The translations under genes were made by a program, and so were the position numbers. This document shows, piece after piece, positions 45,744 through 53,666 of a stretch of 64,000 nt of DNA. Source of the stretch: J054 sp965223095 (lineage in GTDB: Bacteria; Pseudomonadota; Gammaproteobacteria; Steroidobacterales; GCA-2729495); NCBI GenBank assembly GCA_965223095.1, contig OZ244979.1, forward strand, positions 3,428,815 to 3,492,814, in the 5' to 3' direction. Position 1 is the stretch's first letter. Each line of letters opens with the position of its first letter. Under the pieces are notes generated by a model that saw only the letters and a program-made list of their open reading frames with translations, made no database searches and had not been told where the DNA came from.

Positions 45744-46064
45744 TCATAACGTAACATCTTGGCTTCCAATAACACCATAAATGGCGAAAACTAAGAACAC
45801 CGAAAACATAGCTATAAACGGACCAAGGATAGAAAAGCTCTCTTGTTTACTGACGTCTGGTTTCAAAATTAAGTCCCTCGCTCGCTCAGACAAATACGGG
45901 CTAGCAAACACAGTAAGCCAAATTGACCAAAGGAAACACAGATAGAGATTGGCTGAAGTTCCTTCGAATTTTGCACCACCCAAGACTAGGGCTGGAAAGA
46001 ACGAAATAGCCCAAGTAAGCATGAAGAATACTAGAAAGCCCGGATTAAGGCGGGTAATCCACAT
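45744..46064 (-). CDS. Small membrane protein, three helices
   Basis: 106 residues: hydrophobic segments at about 9-30, 40-56 and 80-102. No motif recognised. Cassette gene. Confidence 0.6.
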   Translation of the reverse strand: MWITRLNPGFLVFFMLTWAISFFPALVLGGAKFEGTSANLYLCFLWSIWLTVFASPYLSERARDLILKPDVSKQESFSILGPFIAMFSVFLVFAIYGVIGSQDVTL

Positions 46065-46071
46065 GGAGGCA

Positions 46072-46185
46072 CTCTAACGCCTGTGGCAGCGGCGGTTGAG
46101 CCGGCAAGCCGTGAGCGATAGCGAAGGCGCGGCCGGGTCAACTGTCCGGCGACCAACGGGAGCGTACTGACCACACTGGTTAGTG
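46072..46185 (-). repeat. attC site of the tautomerase cassette
   Basis: Left box CTCTAAC, right box GTTAGTG, 114 bp. Confidence 0.92.
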
Positions 46186-46188
46186 TGC

Positions 46189-46584
46189 TCAAACATTAAC
46201 ATCAAAACCCAATTCAATATCACAGGCTGCTCGACCGCCCCGTATGCCCCAGTTTTCCAGGGGAATTTCGCGTAGCAAAATTTTTACGTGATCTTTCGGT
46301 ATGTCTAGCTTCTCCAAATTGCTGATTATGGTTTGGTAAAGCTTGCGCTTTGCACTAGTAGAACGCCCATGGAAACAGTCAATGCTTATGTGGGTATATT
46401 GCTCAGGATTTTCTTTATCCGGCGGGCATGCAAACCGCTCTGGCACATAAACCAGCAACCGCACATTTCGGTCATTTGACTTGATTTGGAATGCGTCAAT
46501 TAAGGCATCGTGAACAGCATCCATCAAAGCCATGCCTTCATCCGGACTGTAGTCACGACGCACTTCAATTAGAACGCTAGGCAT
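46189..46584 (-). CDS. Tautomerase-family protein (4-OT/MIF fold)
   Basis: 131 residues from the ATG at 46582-46584, giving the N-terminal Pro (MPSVLIEV) that is the catalytic base of the superfamily; the frame is open 12 codons further but that hides the proline. Later ALIDAFQI, HISIDCFHGRS and LREIPLENWGIRGG fit the tautomerase family with two beta-alpha-beta units. Substrate unknown. Cassette gene. Confidence 0.85.
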   Translation of the reverse strand: MPSVLIEVRRDYSPDEGMALMDAVHDALIDAFQIKSNDRNVRLLVYVPERFACPPDKENPEQYTHISIDCFHGRSTSAKRKLYQTIISNLEKLDIPKDHVKILLREIPLENWGIRGGRAACDIELGFDVNV

Positions 46585-46602
46585 AGTGTTTACCCACAAG
46601 CA

Positions 46603-46686
46603 CACTAACGCCTTGGGCATGCGCCGCTGTAGGCGGCGTAATAATAGCGACCGGGTTTCCCGGTCGCTTGACCCAACTGGTTATAT
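46603..46686 (-). repeat. attC site of gene-less cassette copy C
   Basis: Left box CACTAAC, right box GTTATAT, 84 bp; core nearly identical to those at 42298, 47610 and 48957. Confidence 0.93.
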
Positions 46687-46946
46687 GCCGTGCCTGACAT
46701 GAGTGGAAAACGACCTGCCTGCCTTGCGTAATAACACTACGCTATCACAGCCAGCGCCTACAGAACCACGCGTTGAGATTGGCACCCAGCAGTGGGCCAA
46801 AGAACCGGGCTGACTGGGTTCGAAACCGCACCATGCTAGCCGGATAACCGGCGTATATTGCCGCGCCTTTTGTGTTGACGGCGACTTGGTTTAGATGAAC
46901 TGATGCGCTGCTCTACGCAATTAGCTAAATACCAGACGGCATATAA
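46609..46946 (-). repeat. Gene-less repeated cassette, copy C
   Basis: 338 bp, same length as copy A; differs at scattered positions, including the 46780-46795 segment. Same frame-breaking TAG as copy A. Confidence 0.85.
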
Positions 46947-47024
46947 CGCCTTGGGCACGCGCCGCTGTTGATAGGTCGGGACACGCGATAGTGTGTCCCG
47001 GTCGCTTGCCCCAACTTGTTAGGT
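46941..47024 (-). repeat. attC site of a lipoprotein cassette
   Basis: Left box ATATAAC, right box GTTAGGT, 84 bp. Confidence 0.92.
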
Positions 47025-47034
47025 TTCGTTCCCA

Positions 47035-47604
47035 CTACAGCAGCCTTGCTAGCCTTCGATCGCCTACGAACTCATCTAACAGATCCAAAATCTGCTTAAG
47101 CTTGCCAATGTCTACGTTGTAGGGCGCATATTGTGAAATATCTGTGCCAGGGTTCCAATCGCGTATTCGTAAACGGCCCTGACTAGTTACTATGACTATC
47201 ACTGCCTCGCTTCCATCTAGAGTGATAATTAAATCTGTATCCTCGGCCTCGTTTTTAGCAATTTCGGCTAATTCAAGAGCTTCCGCATAGCTGAAAGGTT
47301 TTAAGTCTATCTGACGAAGCTGTTTAAAAATTTCTACTGAATCTTCAATACTTCCCTCGATCGAGTGTTCTAGATTTCCCTGATCGTAACAGTATGCAGA
47401 AAGAATAGTTCCGGTAGGGGCCTCAGCACTAGGATGCGAGTAGTAGTAGCAACCGGTTTTCCCCCGCACAGGCCCCCGTAAAGCTATGTCCGTAATTTTC
47501 ACATATGCAACTAGCGCACCTGCAGCGTGATTTTCGAATAGGCTACATCCATTAGATGTCCAGCTGATGCCGATTAATACCAAGACGGTTAACTTCAGCT
47601 TCAT
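47035..47604 (-). CDS. Lipoprotein of unknown function
   Basis: 189 residues; signal ending in lipobox SNGC (Cys about 20). Mature part has CYYYSHPS and a long helix FSYAEALELAEIAKNEAED; C-terminal IGKLKQILDLLDEFV. No family recognised. Cassette gene. Confidence 0.65.
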   Translation of the reverse strand: MKLKLTVLVLIGISWTSNGCSLFENHAAGALVAYVKITDIALRGPVRGKTGCYYYSHPSAEAPTGTILSAYCYDQGNLEHSIEGSIEDSVEIFKQLRQIDLKPFSYAEALELAEIAKNEAEDTDLIITLDGSEAVIVIVTSQGRLRIRDWNPGTDISQYAPYNVDIGKLKQILDLLDEFVGDRRLARLL

Positions 47605-47609
47605 AAGAA

Positions 47610-47693
47610 ACCTAACGCCTTGGGCATGCGCCGCTGTAGGCGGCGTAATAATAGCGACCGGGTTTCCCGGTCGCTTGACCCAACTGGTTATAT
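47610..47693 (-). repeat. attC site of gene-less cassette copy D
   Basis: Left box ACCTAAC, right box GTTATAT, 84 bp. Confidence 0.93.
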
Positions 47694-47954
47694 GCCGTGC
47701 CTGACATGATTGGAAAACGACCTGCCTGCCTTGCGTAATAGCACTACGCTATCACAGCCAACACGAAGAGAACCACGCGTTTCTGGTGGCACCCAGCAGC
47801 GGGCCGAAGAACCTGGCCGACTAGGTTGAAAACCCCACAACGCTTGCCGGCCAACCGGCCTATATTGCTGCGCTTTTTTTTGCTGACGGCTGCTTGGTTT
47901 AGATGAACTGATGCGCTGCTCAACGCAATTGGCTAAATACGGGACGGCATATAA
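47616..47954 (-). repeat. Gene-less repeated cassette, copy D
   Basis: 339 bp. The small hairpin varies in its loop to GCCGG-TTGG-CCGGC while its stem is kept. A minus-strand frame stays open (47688-47963) but is not kept in copies A and C. Confidence 0.85.
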
Positions 47955-48029
47955 CGCCCACAAAAGGGGCTCGCGGAACGCGAGTCCCGTGCTTGCGCAG
48001 CAAGCGCATCCTTCTTGTGCTGGTTAGGG
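47949..48029 (-). repeat. attC site of the 302-residue membrane-protein cassette
   Basis: Left box ATATAAC, right box GTTAGGG, 81 bp. Confidence 0.9.
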
Positions 48030-48035
48030 CGCATA

Positions 48036-48944
48036 TCACAGAATCCCAAGATACCAGAACAATATCGCCGTTATGCACGGTGCGCCGAAAAGCCAAATAA
48101 CATCCGATTTGCTGGTTTCGTCTCGAATCTCTGTAGTAAATGGAAAGACTACAGGCATAGCAATCGGGTCAGTAACTTTGAAGTCGTAACTTGCATCGCT
48201 GGTTTTCAGCATTAATACCTGCTGCGTGGAGAAAACGTAACTCTTGGAGCCAAAAAGTGATTCCTTGATATCTGAATAGGGAATTCTCCAGTCTTTGAAA
48301 ACTAGTGCGTCTGCCGTGATTTCAAGATCACCAGTATGCCCTTTTGACCACTCGGGCCGCTTTTCTGTTGTGTCTGCGCGATCCGCCTTTACAGCGATCG
48401 TGCTTGGCGTTGTGACTCCCTGTTTTGTTTCTTTGAATCTGGTTTTTTCCTGGTTGAATTTTCTAATGCCATAAACTAGAGAGAGTAAACCGATCACAAG
48501 AATTCCGGCGGCAACGAATCTGATCACGGTCGTTGCTTCACGTGACGCAGATACAGTTTCTTCAAATGTTAGAACTGGTCTAGTTCCTTTGTAGATGCTT
48601 ACCAATCTATATCCACGGTCTTCTTTTTTAGTGTCATGTCGAACCGTTACCAGATCTCCTGCGCTCAGCTCCGATAGATACTTGTCGAACTCATAATCAT
48701 TGGGTTTTCGGAGATAGTAGCGGCCGTACAGTGGAAGGTAGATTGCGAGTTCAAAGTAATCGGAGCTTCCAGCCTGATTGAACTGCTCTACTCGAACGAA
48801 CTCGATTGAAGAGAATATCGCTGGAAAATCAGTTTCGACTAACCCTGGTCCTGAGTATGGGCCGATATCGTCGGCTCGGAAAATTACCCATAGAGAAAAT
48901 GCAATCAGCCAGACACCGGTTTCCAAAGCCTTGTCTACCTTCAC
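48036..48944 (-). CDS. Membrane protein of unknown function
   Basis: 302 residues. N-terminal helix (about 9-24), soluble beta-rich domain 45-135 with a DUF3592-like look (YYLRKPNDYEFDKYLSELSAGDLVTVRHD in outline), second helix near 145-163, a second cytoplasmic domain (GDLEITADALVFKDWRIPYSDI, PH/GRAM-like) and a C-terminal helix. Function unknown. Cassette gene. Confidence 0.65.
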   Translation of the reverse strand: MKVDKALETGVWLIAFSLWVIFRADDIGPYSGPGLVETDFPAIFSSIEFVRVEQFNQAGSSDYFELAIYLPLYGRYYLRKPNDYEFDKYLSELSAGDLVTVRHDTKKEDRGYRLVSIYKGTRPVLTFEETVSASREATTVIRFVAAGILVIGLLSLVYGIRKFNQEKTRFKETKQGVTTPSTIAVKADRADTTEKRPEWSKGHTGDLEITADALVFKDWRIPYSDIKESLFGSKSYVFSTQQVLMLKTSDASYDFKVTDPIAMPVVFPFTTEIRDETSKSDVIWLFGAPCITAILFWYLGIL

Positions 48945-48956
48945 GGGTTCTTTGCG

Positions 48957-49040
48957 CCCTAACGCCTTGGGCAGGCGCCGCTGTAGGCGGCGTAATAACA
49001 GCGACCGGGTTTCCCGGTCGCTTGACCCAACTGGTTATTT
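48957..49040 (-). repeat. attC site of gene-less cassette copy E
   Basis: Left box CCCTAAC, right box GTTATTT, 84 bp. Confidence 0.93.
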
Positions 49041-49301
49041 GCCGTGACTAACATGCTGGGAAATACCTACTGCAACTTGTCGGACTTGCTCTAACCTATC
49101 ACAGCCAACACCAACAGAACCACGCGTTTCTGGTGGCACCCAGCAATGGGCCAAAGAACCAGGCTGACCGGGTTCGAAACCCCACAATGCTAGCCGAATA
49201 ACCGGCGTAAATTGCCGCGCCCTTTTTTGTTGACGGCGACTTGGTCTAGATGAACTGATTCGCTGCTCAACGCAATTTGCTAAATACGTGACGGCATATA
49301 A
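48963..49301 (-). repeat. Gene-less repeated cassette, copy E
   Basis: 339 bp; the stretch 49060-49095 differs from A, C and D, the rest is closely similar. Confidence 0.85.
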
Positions 49302-49421
49302 CGCCGCAGGCAGGGGCAAACCAAGCGCGGCTTGGAACATGCATAATGCACAGCGCATGTGGAAAGCCGCGGTTGGTTTGTCCCGCGACCGTAGGGAGCA
49401 AATTGCCCTGCCTGGTTAGGT
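49296..49421 (-). repeat. attC site, long type (126 bp)
   Basis: Left box ATATAAC, right box GTTAGGT. Shares ends CGCCGCAGGCAGGGGC and GCCCTGCCTGGTTAGG with the next site. Confidence 0.9.
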
Positions 49422-49895
49422 GCCACAGTAGAAAAACCCCAAACCGCCTACAACAGCTCCTGCAACAAACAGAAGTTGCGAAGCGAGCCCAGCGAAATGA
49501 TTAATGTTCTCGTACGCCTTACCGATGTTTTTTGGAACCAGACACTCCTTCACGGTAAGCTCGTTATCCAGAAACCCCCTGTGTCTTCGATTTGCGTCTT
49601 TTGTTAGTTCTGCCCAATACTTGAGAAGCGCTCGCAGCTCAATACCTGTGGCAACAACACCGAACGTAAATAAAACTAACGCAACCTCTGCCAAAGGTAC
49701 TGCTGCGCCAGAACCCATAAAGGTGAGCATAGCCACCGCACCGCCACCATTTGTGAGAAAGTTAGTATTAGTAAGGCGCTTATCCAACTCTGCCACCGCG
49801 GCCGCACCTTCACGTCCCTGCCCACGAAGGGTTTCTGCAAGAGAGATCGCTCTTTCTTGTTCGAGTTCGTCAAATTTCTCGGACATATCAGCCAT
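49416..49895 (-). CDS. Membrane protein with N-terminal coiled coil
   Basis: 159 residues from the inner ATG (MADMSEKF; a start 3 codons earlier is possible). Charged helix 1-45, hydrophobic hairpin at about 60-95, charged loop, C-terminal helix. TAA stop is in the attC box. Function unknown; the layout (coiled coil plus two or three membrane helices) recalls small defence effectors, but no motif supports that. Confidence 0.6.
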   Translation of the reverse strand: MADMSEKFDELEQERAISLAETLRGQGREGAAAVAELDKRLTNTNFLTNGGGAVAMLTFMGSGAAVPLAEVALVLFTFGVVATGIELRALLKYWAELTKDANRRHRGFLDNELTVKECLVPKNIGKAYENINHFAGLASQLLFVAGAVVGGLGFFYCGT

Positions 49896-49903
49896 GGGAG
49901 GCA

Positions 49904-50028
49904 CCTAACGCCGCAGGCAGGGGCGTTTAAAACACGGTGCGGAAAAGGCAAAATCACCCGTGCTTTCGGAGCACCGTGTTTTAAACGTCCCGCGACCGAA
50001 GGGAGCACTTTGCCCTGCCTGGTTAGGT
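49904..50028 (-). repeat. attC site of an ORF-poor cassette (125 bp)
   Basis: Left box ACCTAAC, right box GTTAGGT; contains a near-perfect long inverted repeat (GTTTAAAACACGGTGC with GCACCGTGTTTTAAAC). Confidence 0.92.
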
Positions 50029-50340
50029 GCGAATTGCCCTCTTAACTTTAATTGCACCCAGTTTCTCCTGCACTCACTCGTACTAGTGTAGCTCAATTAC
50101 CTGCAATCACTTACTAAAGCGTTTCGCAGCTTCGGGTATTCGAACTGTACGAACTCGCCCCATTCCGACGCGATGCAACCAGTATTTCTCTGTCCGACAC
50201 GATGAACTCTCCGGAAACCTTTCTTAGCTTAATTCTCAGTATCAACGCTCAGCAATTTTTCTGTGCCCGCCCTCGTGCATGTTCGGCCCACCATTTCTTG
50301 GCTCGAATTTTCACTAGACAATAGGTGTGCGTACTTCAGC
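50029..50340. other. Cassette body without a credible gene
   Basis: 312 bp. Longest minus-strand candidate is a 21-codon GTG frame near 50250-50315. Not related to the repeated gene-less cassette. Could be regulatory, an RNA gene or decayed. Confidence 0.5.
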
Positions 50341-50418
50341 ACCTAACGCCTGTGGCAGCGGTGCCGCGTCAGCGGCATCCGGCGACCGCAGGGAGCGAAC
50401 TGCCCACACTGGTTATGT
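50341..50418 (-). repeat. attC site of the EF-hand-like cassette
   Basis: Left box ACCTAAC, right box GTTATGT, 78 bp. Confidence 0.92.
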
Positions 50419-51132
50419 GCCCGAAACTTTTGGCAACAAAGATTCACTGAGCACTCTCTTTTCCGCAAGCGAAATTGTCACTATGTAGGCTACGTCCTCT
50501 CGCCGTATGATTGAAAGTAGTGTATTTGCGTCTGTTTGTTGGTAACCCAAAATAGCATCAATACCGCGGACTATCTCCAGGTAGCCTGTACCATCTGGAC
50601 TAGATATTGCTATTAAACTTTGATCATCAACCGTAAGCTGTCCGTCACCATTTGTGTCCGCATCTACAACACGATAAACGTTTGCCACCGCAATACCGAA
50701 ATCTTCTGGATCGTTGCCATAGCTGTTCATGCTAAAAACTACTTGGCTATTTGTAGAATAAAGCCAACGGCTGATGTTTTCAGAAGGATTTATAAACAGA
50801 AAATTTCTCGATTTACCCCAATAGCCGCCGCCAAAAAAGGACTCATTGTGCATGCGATTTTGCTTCGCAAGTGCTTCCTCCGATTGCAGTGGCAGGTAGA
50901 AAAAATCAGAACCCTGTATAGGTTCCAAGTTCCCTAAGAACCAGTTTTCGGCTTCGTTCGCGGTCGCATCAACTCCAGCTATGTCAATTGAAGCTCTATT
51001 AGTACTGCTCCTAGTTAAATTGGAAAAAAACTCTGATGCCAGTAGTCCTAATACACCTAGCCCAGCAACTAGAAGGAGTACTGCATTTACCCGCCAAATG
51101 GTTCGAAAGAATGGTGATGGCTCGCTCATCAA
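50413..51132 (-). CDS. Membrane-anchored protein with an EF-hand-like loop
   Basis: 239 residues: membrane anchor at about 16-36, then an extracytoplasmic domain. DADTNGDGQLTVDD (about 157-170) is a canonical EF-hand/dockerin-type calcium loop. No other domain recognised. Stop TAA lies in the attC box. Cassette gene. Confidence 0.65.
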   Translation of the reverse strand: MMSEPSPFFRTIWRVNAVLLLVAGLGVLGLLASEFFSNLTRSSTNRASIDIAGVDATANEAENWFLGNLEPIQGSDFFYLPLQSEEALAKQNRMHNESFFGGGYWGKSRNFLFINPSENISRWLYSTNSQVVFSMNSYGNDPEDFGIAVANVYRVVDADTNGDGQLTVDDQSLIAISSPDGTGYLEIVRGIDAILGYQQTDANTLLSIIRREDVAYIVTISLAEKRVLSESLLPKVSGT

Positions 51133-51144
51133 TGCTCCTTGGGC

Positions 51145-51240
51145 ACATAACGCCCACAGCAGGCGCGTTTGAGGCGTGAGGATTTTTGCGTAAGCAAAAA
51201 CCGCAGCGGGTCAAACGTCGCTTGCCTGTGCTTGTTACAA
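51145..51240 (-). repeat. attC site of the Doc cassette
   Basis: Left box ACATAAC, right box GTTACAA, 96 bp; almost identical core to the next site. Confidence 0.92.
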
Positions 51241-51278
51241 GGCCGTTTGTGATACCGACAAATCATGCGAATACACAA

Positions 51279-51665
51279 CTACTTGACCGCACGAACGTGA
51301 GCAACTAGCCACCGCGTCAACTCTTGTCGCGACAGCTGGCCGCTCGCGAGTTGGAGCATTAGTTGCTCCTGTTCATTCACGGGCGCGTCAATTTCTACGC
51401 CATTCAAAACCAAAAGAACCTCCATTGCCGCATGCGCTGTGCGCTTGTTGCCATCGACAAAGGGATGATTACTCGAAATCGAGAAGCCCAGGGCCGCGGC
51501 TTTTTCGATCAGCGTGGCATAAGCCTCTGAACCGCCTGCACTAAGCTTTGGTTGTGATAGCGCTGACTCAAGTGCACCCAGATCGCGAATCCCATCTACA
51601 CCCCCAGATCTTGACAGGATTTGTTGATGAAGGCGCAGCACCTCCGCCAACCCTAGGTATCGCAC
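51279..51665 (-). CDS. doc: Death-on-curing (Doc/Fic) toxin
   Basis: 128 residues. Fic motif HPFVDGNKRTAH (about 66-77) is intact, with the N-terminal VLRLHQQILSRSGG of the Doc group. Doc kinases phosphorylate EF-Tu and stop translation. Shares its first base with the last of the antitoxin gene. Confidence 0.92.
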   Translation of the reverse strand: MRYLGLAEVLRLHQQILSRSGGVDGIRDLGALESALSQPKLSAGGSEAYATLIEKAAALGFSISSNHPFVDGNKRTAHAAMEVLLVLNGVEIDAPVNEQEQLMLQLASGQLSRQELTRWLVAHVRAVK

Positions 51666-51859
51666 TAACTCAGCCGCTTGTAGAGTGCTTGGTTCTTATC
51701 CAGTACCCGCTCTGCAGCAGCATCGAACTCTTCAGCAGAATCGGCGACCAGGTCTGCTACGGCGGCACTAGCCAAACGATGCACGGGCACACGCAACCGC
51801 GCCGCCAAAGATTTGAGGCGGGCTGCTTGAGCAGAGCTAACTTCGAATTCAAGCTTCAT
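51665..51859 (-). CDS. Antitoxin partner of Doc
   Basis: 64 residues; N-terminal MKLEFEVSSAQAARLKSLAARL suggests a ribbon-helix-helix DNA-binding unit, and the C-terminal helix EEFDAAAERVLDKNQALYKRL should cap the toxin. Not a classical Phd. Overlap with doc and order are those of a type II module. Confidence 0.8.
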   Translation of the reverse strand: MKLEFEVSSAQAARLKSLAARLRVPVHRLASAAVADLVADSAEEFDAAAERVLDKNQALYKRLS

Positions 51860-51911
51860 GATTGCAATTATCGCACTATAGCCAATGACGAGCTACCGGG
51901 CTAATCAGGCC

Positions 51912-52007
51912 TTGTAACGCCCACAGCAGGCGCGTTTGAGGCGCGAGGATTTTTGCGCAAGCAAAACCCGCAGCGGGTCAAACGTCGCTTGCCTGTGCTG
52001 GTTAGGT
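51912..52007 (-). repeat. attC site of the Pycsar-like cassette (attI-proximal)
   Basis: Left box TTGTAAC, right box GTTAGGT, 96 bp. First attC from attI. Confidence 0.94.
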
Positions 52008-52017
52008 CTCACGCCCA

Positions 52018-52818
52018 CTAATCATCATCTAGTAATGAACTACAAAAATCCTTTCCATGCGTTCTACACCAAACGCTTTTCAGCATATACGCTGATTCAA
52101 AGTCAAACTTTTCATCGTCTGACATGTCTACTTCGCTCCATAAATCGACGATCTTACCATTTGGACAACCACAGGATTTCAGAGCGTATCGACTGCTTAA
52201 CTGTCTCCAGAATCGTTCTGATATTAGTAATTCACCATCATTGGATTTAGCGGCCAACTTCGCTGCCATATTGACGGGGCGGCCCGCCCAAACTTCATTT
52301 TGCCGGTCGGTCCTGCCTCTATACCTTTTGAATCCGATTTTCCGAACCAATAGTGTCTTCATATCGATACCCATATGGGTACCCACTTCTAGCCCAGTTG
52401 CATTACGTATAAGGGGAATAAACTCATCTGTCGAAAACGTTTTAAAGGTTACGGCTGCAGCCAGTGCTCGATGCACTTGATTTTGATCGAATAGCGCCAA
52501 CGCACCGTCGCCACGTACGTCTATATATGCGGCTTCAAAATCACTAAAAATCTTGACAGCAGTCCCTGTGTATAACTGATAGGCCCTGGCTGTACTGTTG
52601 TCATGCGTTGCGGCGCTCAATTGAGTTGAGCCCTTCATATCGACGAATACACAAACAACATTGGGAATCTTTAACCAATGCCGTGGGTTTTCAATCGGTA
52701 TCGCTGTGGTATCAGGGATTGAGTTCTCTTGCGTTATTGCAGCAGTTTGGCGAAACAATGTCTTGGCGTCATCAATAATTTCTTTGATGGAGGGTAGTAC
52801 TTGATCGTCAGATACCAT
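52018..52818 (-). CDS. pycC: PycC-like class III pyrimidine nucleotide cyclase
   Basis: 266 residues. Class III cyclase domain with metal aspartates in FVDMKGSTQL (Asp60) and YIDVRGDGALALF (Asp104), then GIDMKTLLVRKIG and NEVWAGRPVNMAAKLA, which are the hallmarks of Pycsar cyclases making cUMP or cCMP on phage infection rather than of adenylate cyclases. Second gene of the cassette, overlapping its partner by 11 bp. Base specificity (C or U) is not readable. Confidence 0.82.
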   Translation of the reverse strand: MVSDDQVLPSIKEIIDDAKTLFRQTAAITQENSIPDTTAIPIENPRHWLKIPNVVCVFVDMKGSTQLSAATHDNSTARAYQLYTGTAVKIFSDFEAAYIDVRGDGALALFDQNQVHRALAAAVTFKTFSTDEFIPLIRNATGLEVGTHMGIDMKTLLVRKIGFKRYRGRTDRQNEVWAGRPVNMAAKLAAKSNDGELLISERFWRQLSSRYALKSCGCPNGKIVDLWSEVDMSDDEKFDFESAYMLKSVWCRTHGKDFCSSLLDDD

Positions 52819-53350
52819 CTACTATTTTCCTTCTACGATTTGCCAACAGTAAGATTGGCAAACCCAAAATTGGTGTGAGGATACCTAGCAGCATGGCACT
52901 AGCTCCAAACTCAAAGAACTTGAACTTGGCCAAAGCGATTCGAGAATTCACGATAATTTGCTCTAGATACATATCGCTTAGCGGTAGGAATTCCGACTCC
53001 TTCTTTGCCGCCGCCTTTAATATCTTTTTCCTCAACTCGGATTTTCGATACTTTGCCAGATGTCCATAGAAAACCAGGTTGTCCGCCTCAGCCGTGTCGC
53101 CAAGTGGCATCAAGAACGAGTAGGACGTTATAGGCAGAAATGAAACAAGGCCTATTGAGGTCCCAGCTACCGCAAAAAACAGTAGTTGCGCCAGAAAAAT
53201 TTGGGCAAAACCAGAAATCTCAGGAGAGAGAATCAATCGCAAAGCAGCCCAAATAGCTACACCGCAAACAGTTACAAGCACTGCATTTTTAGCTTCAGCA
53301 AAACGAAGCCATTGATTGGTGTTATCGAATATGTCCTCAATCTCTTTCAT
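52808..53350 (-). CDS. pycTM: PycTM-like membrane effector (DUF5706 type)
   Basis: 180 residues. NQWLRFAEAKNAVLVTVCGVAI at about 12-33, a second membrane helix near 47-67, a cytoplasmic charged middle with FYGHLAKYRKSELRKK, and a C-terminal helix near 150-168. This is the architecture of the Pycsar TM effector, which is opened by a cyclic pyrimidine nucleotide and damages the membrane. ATG 4 bp inside the cassette start, first gene read from the integron promoter. Confidence 0.75.
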   Translation of the reverse strand: MKEIEDIFDNTNQWLRFAEAKNAVLVTVCGVAIWAALRLILSPEISGFAQIFLAQLLFFAVAGTSIGLVSFLPITSYSFLMPLGDTAEADNLVFYGHLAKYRKSELRKKILKAAAKKESEFLPLSDMYLEQIIVNSRIALAKFKFFEFGASAMLLGILTPILGLPILLLANRRRKIVDGI

Positions 53351-53353
53351 GAG

Positions 53354-53360
53354 ACCTAAC
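53354..53360 (-). other. attI: attI recombination box
   Basis: ACCTAAC here is the complement of GTTAGGT; with GAG before it, it matches GTTAGGTCTC at the end of the Pycsar cassette. Sits between intI and the first cassette, where new cassettes join. The rest of attI extends to the right and has no clear DR boxes. Confidence 0.75.
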
Positions 53361-53415
53361 AGCTGATTAGTGGGAAGACTTTTGTTTTCTTCCTTTGTTT
53401 TCGGTTCATAAGGGA

Positions 53416-53444
53416 TGTTTTAGTCCTCAAATCCCCTAGAGTCA
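53416..53444 (-). promoter_or_regulatory. Candidate cassette promoter Pc
   Basis: On the minus strand TTGACT (53439-53444), a 17-bp spacer, and TAAAAC (53416-53421), about 65 bp upstream of the first cassette gene. -35 matches 5 of 6 and -10 matches 4 of 6 consensus bases. Confidence 0.6.
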
Positions 53445-53666
53445 ACAGGTTACGCGTTCCTCTGTTTTCGAAACCGCCGAAAAAGTGCGATTGCGAATCG
53501 TACGGGTCTCTTGTTGTCATTCGTGGGATCGGCTTTGGGCTAGCATAAATACTGGAAATATCTAGGGAAATACGGATTGCACTTGAGGGGCTCTGTTTTC
53601 ATGATATTTCTCTGGGTCTCGCTTTTTCGGCGCAGTCGTCAGTCAAAGAAACCACTTTCGGATTCC

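Noticed and set aside
47688..49358. Minus-strand frames in gene-less cassette copies D and E (LANCVEQRISSS)
   Set aside because: The frame is broken in copies A and C by a 1-bp indel, so it is not kept by selection.
34776..53360. Regularly spaced repeats as a CRISPR array
   Set aside because: Repeats are 72-126 bp with attC boxes and lie between genes; spacing and structure are those of an integron, and no cas genes are present.
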